A stretch of 64,000 bases of DNA from Phoronis australis. Taxonomy: Eukaryota > Phoronida > Phoronidae. This document shows positions 56,273 to 64,000 of this stretch, piece by piece; positions within the stretch are counted from its first letter, which is position 1; each line of letters begins with the position of its first letter. The stretch covers positions 1 to 64,000 of the forward strand of contig NMRA01000239.1 of the NCBI GenBank assembly GCA_002633005.1, read 5' to 3'. The notes under the pieces were generated by a model. The model was given only the letters and a program-made list of their open reading frames with translations, searched no databases and had not been told where the DNA came from. Made by a program: the position numbers and the translations under genes.

Positions 56273-59268
56273 TGACGCAGATTGCACCCCCTGTCACAGT
56301 CGCTGCCATCCGGCACTATAAACCAGCCATGAGTTTCTGAACTAATTACGTAAACGTTGCAACTATTAAGTCCCCCATAGCATTTGTACCACAAATCTGA
56401 AGTCATTTACCTCTGTACCTGGTTGATCAAACTAGTACATGTAGGACTTAGTCCGTCGTCGTCACAACCCCGAAACTAGCTTGTTGTGCTTATGTATGCT
56501 TACAATACATCACATCCGTGTTACATAAACTAATTTGATTCTATTCAAATTACAGCTTACTCGTGTACCTCAAAGTAGGCTATTTACTGGAGCATCATTG
56601 TTCTTATTCAGTCGAAACGTACCCGATTCAGTGCCCTTAGGGGATAGGGCCAGTACTCATGTGACCACCACGACATCATCAACAAAGACGTAAACTCTCT
56701 ACGGTCTCTGGCGTCAACAAATGACATACCTTTAGCAGAAAGCTAAATAAACACTACATTCGTATCAGGTTCGTGTTTACAGACGAAAAAAATTAATAAC
56801 TATCGTGTTTGGACTTTTGTCCAAACCTTTAAATGTGTGATGTGACGAGAATCTAATCTGTTATTTGCCCAAGGCATGTTACGGCGCAGGTTACATGATT
56901 GTGCGCATAGTAACGGCGCAGTAAAAGCTTCAGGTTATGATTAAATTTGACTGATGTGTTCCATACTGTTATGAATGATTTATACGATGAAATAGCGCAT
57001 GAATAGCACAGTAGATATTTGAGGAGTCTTGAAAAGGCAATTGTAGCCAGTCTAGCTGATGAAATGACGTAAGTAACCTGCCTTAAAAAATTATTTTTTT
57101 TAAGAAAATAATTGATAACTTCGGTTGTTTGATTTTTAAAGAACGTTTATTTAAACACTAAGCAGTTGGGAATTAAATTTATTTTTCAGTGGTTTCAGTC
57201 ACTTTTAACTTACTAATTTCCACTGGAATGAGGAAGAAAATTTTTCAACTAGGAACTTTCTCACAGCTATGAATATCAAAAATTATGGTTTGATTTGCAG
57301 GGACCTAGATGAACTAAGTACGTTTCATATTGCGCTGATGTGATTTCGTATCACTGAGAAAAGGTCGAAGAGTTGTATAGACCTACGCGGGGGGTATTCC
57401 CATAAAACGGGACATCATGGAGTAACATTTTCACCACTGGTTTCAATACAAAATGCTCCGACAAAATGCCTCATAAAATGGTGAATTTTCCGATTCAATT
57501 TCCCAAAAAAAGGGTTCTCTGATTTTGAGAGTTCAAAACTACAAATTAATGGGTCCTACAAAAGTCTGCACTAGAAGGATTTCTAATATTATTTATATGG
57601 TTTCAAAAATGTACTCATTTCTAACAACATGGCATCCTCGATTTGGGTTTAATGGCGTACAAAGACAGCTGTCCAAGAATCCGGACGATCGTGTTACCCG
57701 GCCACTAAGCCACTAATGCGTAACTAACGGACGAACACGAACATACGGGACAACACGAAAGACGAGACCACATAAACCTACGTCGACGTTCACAAGAGAA
57801 CGATTTGTAAGTTTATGGAGCTGTTAGACCCTAAACTAAGGCGGTGTTTTAGAAAGGCTGACGTTTTCATGGAACTTCCTTCAAATGTGTCCATTTTTCG
57901 AGAGCACTATCTAAATGAGTGGTAATGGTTTTCTAGTTGCACCCCCCTTCCCCGCGTACAGATTTGCCGCGGGAGTACTCCCGAGTCATGTCATAACTAT
58001 AGGTGTCTGTCTGAATTGCCGGTCGACCAAGCAACGGTCGTACATTACCATCGAACAAGTTTACTGTCGTGTTGAAGGTGAATAACATACCTTTACTGCA
58101 TGTAGATAACATGCAATTGGCTGTACCTTGTTATGATATTCTGTGATTCATGACACTTGCGTGTAGTTCACGGTGCGCTTACCGGACACCTCATCCGACT
58201 AGGTCACACTATTCTTACTATTGATCGCAAACAAGCTTATATATGTATAGGCCTGAAGGATGGGCTCGCAAAAAAAAAACGCTTGCGCTTGCACGTTTGG
58301 AAAATATACAACCTTGAATTCTTAATGACATGCAAACCGCTTCAATTTGATCTTTTCATGACCGACAAGATAACGGATAGATGTGTGCGAAATCTACATT
58401 GAACCCACTGCGGCATGCTCCACTGGACGAGGTACGGGGGGGGTTCGTCTTTCTCGGAGCTCAGTGATGGCTCGGAGGTACTACGTGACGCCAACTGAAG
58501 TATTCGGGAAATCAGCCAACCAGGGATAATGTCATTTGATCCCGGATTAGTTTTATCAATGACGTGCTGTACCAGAAACCTACCTAATCTAACCAAATTA
58601 AGAATGAATTAAACAAAGCCTTGCCAATGAACTGAGCGCGGGTAGACTGTCCACTGGTCCTTCTAAGTGATGATGGATTTTGTCTACTGACACATCTTGT
58701 CTGGATCGGATACACTTGAGGGCAAAATGTAGTTTCTACCATCGCGCGAAACGTTTGCAGGGAGTGAACTGCGTCTTTGCGCCATTAGCGCATTTAAAAA
58801 GACGCAAGTACATTCCAGCGCATCTTTTAAAACATATTACTCTTCCAAAAATGCAAGATTCTATTCAACTTATAGCCAGTCGTGTAAAATATGACTCTGT
58901 TCTTATTTCGATTGCCCTTGGAATTTCTGTTTCATATGTTACCATTCTAATTGCACTGCTGGGCACAATTTTTTCAGTGAAAAAGGGCAAACTCTTTATC
59001 ATCAGGTGCACCCAAAGGGAACAGGCTCAAACCTGGTCAGGAATATCCCTGAGTTTGCATTAAATTTTTTGAAGGAGATGTCTGCGTAATGGGTGCCTGA
59101 TCATTATCATTTACAACAAGTTTACTAGTCAACGTAAAACTAAAAACGAAGCCATGTTACAATGAAAGTCAAAACTGGTCATCTCAGGCAAGATTTCCCA
59201 GCAACAGTGTTTGGAATTTGCATTTTTTGAAATGTGACAAAGTCAACCTAACCAGTTGGGCGGGGAAC

Positions 59269-59428
59269 CAGTGGCGGATTTAAGGGGGGCCAAGGGGGTC
59301 ATGCCCCCCCAAAAATTCAGATTCCATTTCGCAGTTCCGGGTGCGAATGTCTGACGAGCAAAACTTCCTGGCTAATATTCTGCCCTGGCCACCTCCCTCC
59401 CCAAATCAAAATCCTGGATCCGCCCCTG
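59269..59428 (+). mobile_element. hAT-like MITE, copy 3
   Basis: A 160-bp element from CAGTGGCGGAT to ATCCGCCCCTG, flanked by the 5-bp direct repeat GGAAC (59264-59268 and 59429-59433). Central CAGATTCCATTT and AATCAAAATCCTGGATCCGC are shared with the copies at 17132 and 27938. Confidence 0.85.
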
Positions 59429-61764
59429 GGAACGTTTGCTACCAGAATCGAAACTGTTCTTGGACAATGACCAAATCGGGATGTACCGACCGCGTGTTAA
59501 CTAGTAGTGTTTCCTTATATTAATGAGTATCCGCACGACACTTCGCCTCTTTGACATGAATTAATTCCCATGATCTGTTGTGTCCCGGCTATGAGTTCTC
59601 AGTGTAGCCCTATTAGCAGGACTTAAAATGTCCTGTTATCAGACATATAGTGAGACTGATGAAATTTATAAAAGTAAGAGTGTGTGTGCCGGTACTGCCC
59701 TTAATCGAGAGCCGGCAAAATTATTTCTGCGAACTTTGGTGGAACTCGGGATGAGTCCCAGGAAATTAGTTTCCCAATCCAAATTTTTCCCAGTACAATT
59801 TTGTCCGTCTTTGAAAAAGTTGTAGGGATTATTTCAGGCAAGTTTCACACGTGTTTCCCTGGTGTTGCCTGGAAACATAAACATCAAATAGCCATATTAG
59901 TGTGACAAAACATTACCTGGTGCAACTATTTTTAGCAGTGAGACAAAGCCAGATGGGTGATCCGGCCTTTGACGGACGCCAAATAATTCCTACGCGGATC
60001 GATGTTTTCGTTCGAAAGTGGTAAATCAAAACCTGAATACGGTTCAATAACGTGTATTGATTTAAATTGAAAAATCACCTATGAAATATTGACCATCATC
60101 TCAAGTTTCATAATTTAACTACATTGACGCATCGGTCGCGTACGTCAGTGCCACTTGCTGTAAAACGACCAGTTTGCATTTTCACAATGCACCCATATGG
60201 GTTAAAAGAACAAGAAAAAACCGAGACCAGGCGCGCCGAGTTAAATGCACCGACAGAGCTCAAGTCACTGAGAACTATGAAGGTATTCTCACATTCAAAA
60301 GTTTTGTTAGCTTTAATACGATCACGCTGGATGGACCGCTAATTTCAAGTTTCGCCGCTTCCTAAAAAATGAGGATTTGACATGTTCGAGCTTCAGCAAG
60401 TAAATGTGATGGCCCGACGGGCCACAGAGTTACTTGAATATACGAGACTACGTCTACATATAGGGCCTATATGTGAAAGTTTACTGGTTCGGGAGCCGCA
60501 AATCCGATCTGGCCTTGGGCACCGATCACTGCGTGTCTCGGACCATCTGAAATGAATCGATTTACTGACTAGATTGGGTATTAAACGATCATATATAAGT
60601 CAATGCACACTATGCAAACATAATGTTCGCAGCGAAAATCGACTCCATCGGTATCATGATAGCTGCTTGTTTTAGTTCGGAAGAGACTTTGGCCGGTTTC
60701 TGCCTTTTCCTTTAACTCCAGTCGAAAATTAAAAATCTGACTACGAATGGGTCGCGAAAATGATTGGCCCTGCCTGTCTCAGTAGTGTGCGTTTCTCGAC
60801 TAATCAGTGTCTTCGAGTAGACTGTTCAGTGTCTCTTGATTTCGAAACTTTGAACTTTAGGCTGATTTTTGTGAACCAGGCTAAACCTCTGTTGACTGTT
60901 TTTTTATCCAAAAGTAAAAAGGTCTCAGTGAAAACCATTCGCCTACCCAACCTTTAATATGGGGGGCTTGAATTCCGACGATGTGGACCTTTTACCGATA
61001 AAAAAGCCGAAGGACTAAAAAAACAGGGTAGGCTACCACGTCCAGGGCTGTCGGAATTGTGGGTTTGCGCCTTTTTGTCTCGTTTTCTTGGACTTTTTGT
61101 TTCTCTGGGGCGGACCTTTTTGTCCAATTTGCCAAATGGGGGGCTTCTTGGAGCCCCCCGAGCCCCCCTGGGTGCACGCATGAAAACAATCCGGACACTT
61201 CGAGAAACCTGCGCGGCTCGAGTCTCCAGACATCACGGGGTATTCAGCTTATTCAGCTGGAGTTACAATGGTTGGTGTGTCGATTTAGTCACAGGTAGCG
61301 CTGTATTCAATATGGAGACGGTAAACAACTGTTTTATTTACAAACTCCAGTAATCTGTTTATTCACGAACTTCTGTAGTGTTAAGTCCATTATTTGTGTT
61401 ATCCCATGTCTTCATAATCGTGCTATACATTGTTTTGAGATATAATAGTCACAAGAACGTTTGACTGAAGCCAAGTATAATGATATGAATCATGATCACT
61501 GTCGCCGAGAGGCAACAAGGTCAAGGACAAATGCCGGATTGAGTATGCATTCTTGCTATGCGGGTTGAGTTTTTCACTTTGTGATGCGTCATCGACTCCT
61601 GTAGGCCTACTTTTCAAATGATATTAAGTTAGTACTGTGGTTCAATTCATGGACAAGGTTTTAATTTATTGAATACCATTTCCTTCGCCTGACATTCGCT
61701 GCCCACCTGACATCGGCATAATGACAACAAGTCTAGTCTAGTGCATGACATGGCTAAGATAAGA

Positions 61765-61800
61765 GGTTGGGTATATATGAGAGGTAGACACAAGAGATCA
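61765..61800 (+). promoter_or_regulatory. Possible TATA box of the right-hand ankyrin gene
   Basis: GGGTATATATGAGAGG at about 61770 lies 320 bases before the acceptor of the first coding exon. It would suit a non-coding exon 1 near 61800-61900, but no clear donor was found, so this is tentative. Confidence 0.2.
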
Positions 61801-62118
61801 ATCCATCAGAGAAACATGTGTTGTTATTAAGTTGTGTTGCTTACTCTTGTCACAGTTTGTTGTCATCATATTAGTCAAGTGCAGGAGACTTGATCAACTG
61901 ACCAGAGTGCTGTTCTGCGCGTGAAAAGAAATATATTATGTTTTAATTTGAGATTATTATACTATTCCTTCTTAGCCAGCCAGCTAGCTGTATGAAGACT
62001 GTTGTCAAAATACATATATTTGATATACACCTTTGTACCAAGGCTAACTAGTCCTGTGAAAAGTGTAAATTAATATATGATTGTATTTTTCCAGGAATAA
62101 CAAGAGACATTGTTTGAA

Positions 62119-62381
62119 ATGAAGAAAAGGGGTGTCAATCTTAAGTCGACTGCGGCCTTGTTTCAAGCTGTACGTGACAATGACGTGAGACGTGTTCGAG
62201 CTCTGATCAAACAGGGTGAAGTCAATGTGAACTTAGTGGACAACGAACATCCCCACAAACCCACAGCTTTGATTGTTGCTGCGGAATCTAATCACACTGA
62301 CATGGTGAAGGTGATACTGAAATCAAAGAAGCCAAAATGTGACCCAAACTTAGAAGATACCAAAGGGAAAAGAGCTGCCTG
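62119..62381 (+). CDS. First coding exon of the right-hand ankyrin gene
   Basis: Codes MKKRGVNLKSTAALFQAV to GKRAAW; donor GCTGCCTG/GTAAGG splits the Trp codon. The exon itself starts at 62095 after TTTTTCCAG. Confidence 0.8.
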
Positions 62382-64000
62382 GTAAGGTTATCATGTGATG
62401 TAATTACCATGATGGTTCTCATGGCTGATGACACCCAGTTGACTAAATCGCATGTGTTAATTTGAAATGGGATTGTTAAGGCATTGGATAGTTCAATGTG
62501 AAAGGTAATTGAGTGCAATTGGAAAATGGATCTTCCCCTGTAAGCTATCAATGAAGTTCATTTAGTCCATGCAAATAGTGTTGCCCAAATTCACCTTATT
62601 GAAAATACAAAAAGGTTTTCAAAACAAGAAACAAAGCAATAATACTGTTTAAATAAAAGATGGCGCTGCATGCAGCTTTGAAGGGATGTTTGGGTAACTA
62701 AAGGGAACAAAAACTACTTTAGATATTAAAAATTATATTCCATTTTTCTAAAAAATTAATTTGATACGATGATGCGGAATTTATTTAGTTGTCCATATTC
62801 AAAAAGGAAATGTCACATGATGTCAGCTGAAATGGGTCAGTATCCTTTTTAGAGAGCTGCATGTTTTAAAATGAGTCAGGCGCAGGCCAGAACCAATGCT
62901 ATTTTTTTCTGACCTGTTTGTCAGTTGAATGTAAATTTGAAAGTTTATTCAAAACACATTATTATTTGGACATTCCTGCATAGATTCTTAATTTCCTCAG
63001 TATCATTGTCAATTCTGGGATTGGCCTCTCTTTGAGATAGGGTGGCAATTTTGAAATCTGATAAAAATAATTTTTAAACACATCCATTGAATTTCTTGGC
63101 GTGTTTGTTTTTCAGTGGTATTGTTTGAAAGCTTCTATAAACTAGCTTTTTATAAAAAACTAACTTGATCCAGACCCTTTACCTTTATGACGTTCATCTC
63201 AACTTGTTCAAAAAAGCTCTCAGTTCGTTATTACTGAAGACCATGCTAAAAAAGTTGGCTTATCACTATGGGCCATGGGCCGAGTATAGTTTTAAGCAAT
63301 GGCAAACTACCAGTTCTTCCCACAAGCCCAGAAGCCTTCTTCCATCTGAGCAAGGAATATGTTGAGACCGGTTTTATAGGGCTTAGTGCTCTAAATCCAA
63401 AGTTGGATTTCTTGGCAGAACTCGGGATTATGGGAGTTTTAATTTGGAACATTGATATTAGAAGCATTTTAAAGTTTTGAGTTTAATCTTTCAGGTATGC
63501 AGCCAAATATTGCAATGTAGAAATGCTGCAGAGTTTGATTGACCGTGAAGCTGATGTCAATTTTCTCGATAAAGAGACTGGTAAGAGTCAGCGTTATACT
63601 GATTTGATGCTATAACAGTGCTTTGAATTGGAGTTTTAACATTCTCGTGGTTTGTTTTGCTACCACCTTTTCCATTTCATTTATCCACTAAGTTTCTCAT
63701 TTTGTTTTGAGTTGCTTGGCATAAGTTACCACCATTATGCAGTTTGTGGAAGTTTTCATTTCTGATTTAAATAATTTGTTGTTTAAAACATTTAAAAGAC
63801 ACACTCTCACACACGTATACGCACACGCACACGCACACACACGCATCCACAGTTTGCAGACATGGCTATTAACAAATATGTAAGCTGCAACAACTCTGAC
63901 TCTTACATTGAACTCTTTAGGTTGCACACCATTGTATCGCGCCATTATAACCAACAACACAGAGATCTGTCGAAAGCTGATACATGCTGGTGCGGACGTC
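62119..64000 (+). CDS. Ankyrin-repeat protein, 5' part (runs off the window)
   Basis: Exons 62119-62381, 63495-63580 and 63921 onward join in phases 2 and 1 to give the first 143 residues. The start is the first ATG (62119) after an in-frame TAA at 62098; an acceptor at 62094 means a non-coding exon lies upstream. Ankyrin repeats begin near residue 11: TAALFQAVRDNDVRRVRALI; PTALIVAAESNHTDMVKVIL with CDPNLED; AAWYAAKYCNVEMLQSLI with ADVNFLD; CTPLYRAIITNNTEICRKLI with AGADV. These match the G-x-TPLHxAA consensus loosely. The family cannot be named because the C-terminal part, where a death, SAM, kinase or SOCS-type domain might lie, is outside the window. The sequence is not close to the minus-strand ankyrin gene at 49963. 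Confidence 0.8.
62382..63494 (+). other. Intron of the right-hand ankyrin gene
   Basis: A 1.1-kb AT-rich intron (GTAAGG...AATCTTTCAG). No repeat recognised. Confidence 0.7.
63495..63580 (+). CDS. Second coding exon of the right-hand ankyrin gene
   Basis: Acceptor AATCTTTCAG/GTATGC; donor GAGACTG/GTAAGA. Codes YAAKYCNVEMLQSLIDREAD then VNFLDKET, one ankyrin repeat. Confidence 0.82.
63581..63920 (+). other. Intron with a CA microsatellite
   Basis: A 340-base intron. It contains an impure (CA)n tract at about 63799-63846. Confidence 0.75.
63921..64000 (+). CDS. Third coding exon of the right-hand ankyrin gene (cut by the window edge)
   Basis: Acceptor AACTCTTTAG/GTTGCAC. Codes GCTPLYRAIITNNTEICRKL then IHAGADV, a canonical ankyrin repeat, and is still open at the last base. 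Confidence 0.82.

Larger units (their letters stand above)
52814..62094. other. Intergenic stretch, repeats only
   Basis: No gene is supported over about 9 kb. It contains repeat family B copy 2, family C copy 3, a CA-rich microsatellite (56207) and hAT-like MITE copy 3. G-rich hairpin-prone sequence lies at 61137-61170, and a TATA-like motif at 61772. A 127-residue frame at 58680-59063 with a hydrophobic stretch lacks an ATG start and family resemblance. Confidence 0.5.

Noticed and set aside
58680-59063. 127-residue frame with a hydrophobic stretch
   Set aside because: It starts at a non-ATG codon, shows no homology that I recognise and has no splice or promoter context.
60954-61353. Overlapping Pro/Arg-rich frames on both strands
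   Set aside because: They follow a G-rich, hairpin-forming stretch (61137-61170) resembling the repeats elsewhere rather than coding sequence.
1-64000. CRISPR array, bacterial operon or prophage
   Set aside because: The window is spliced animal DNA; the tandem repeats have no spacers and there are no cas-like or phage-like frames.

Overview
This is a window of animal (metazoan) nuclear DNA, AT-leaning, with split genes, GT-AG introns of 0.2 to 5 kb, many short non-autonomous transposons and microsatellites. There are no bacterial-type operons. The gene content (cytoplasmic dynein light intermediate chain, a beta-microseminoprotein-like secreted protein, ankyrin proteins) and the visible allelic differences between two stitched haplotypes suggest a highly heterozygous marine invertebrate, possibly an invertebrate deuterostome such as a cephalochordate. 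The species cannot be fixed from sequence alone. Four genes can be assembled exon by exon with consistent splice phases.

Layout. 1-10,200 has no confident gene, only repeats and one weak first-exon candidate at 6542. 10,229-19,840 (+) is a four-exon gene for a 214-residue secreted protein with 12 cysteines: a TATA box, a signal-peptide exon, then three cysteine modules, one per exon, joined by phase 1 introns. 19,841-29,000 is intergenic, with a hAT-like MITE, an old dispersed repeat and a short perfect palindrome. 29,146-42,844 (+) is the complete ten-exon gene for a cytoplasmic dynein 1 light intermediate chain (478 residues), which links the dynein heavy chain to cargo adaptors. 43,818-46,288 repeats the end of that gene and its 3' flank: exon 8 in part and exon 9 in full, with the exon 10 region inside a 473-N gap. 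This looks like the second haplotype wrongly placed in tandem.

49,963-52,463 (-) is a two-exon gene for a 428-residue ankyrin-repeat protein resembling the ANKRD34 family, with an acidic stretch and three S-[LM]-P-[DN]-L motifs in its tail. 52,800-62,090 has no confident gene. From 62,119 (+) a second, unrelated-looking ankyrin gene begins and runs off the right edge after three coding exons.

The genes show no common pathway. The notable features are the modular microseminoprotein-like gene, the haplotype duplication, a 23-bp minisatellite with AP-1-type sites beside the last dynein LIC exon, and several MITE families, two of which keep readable target-site duplications.
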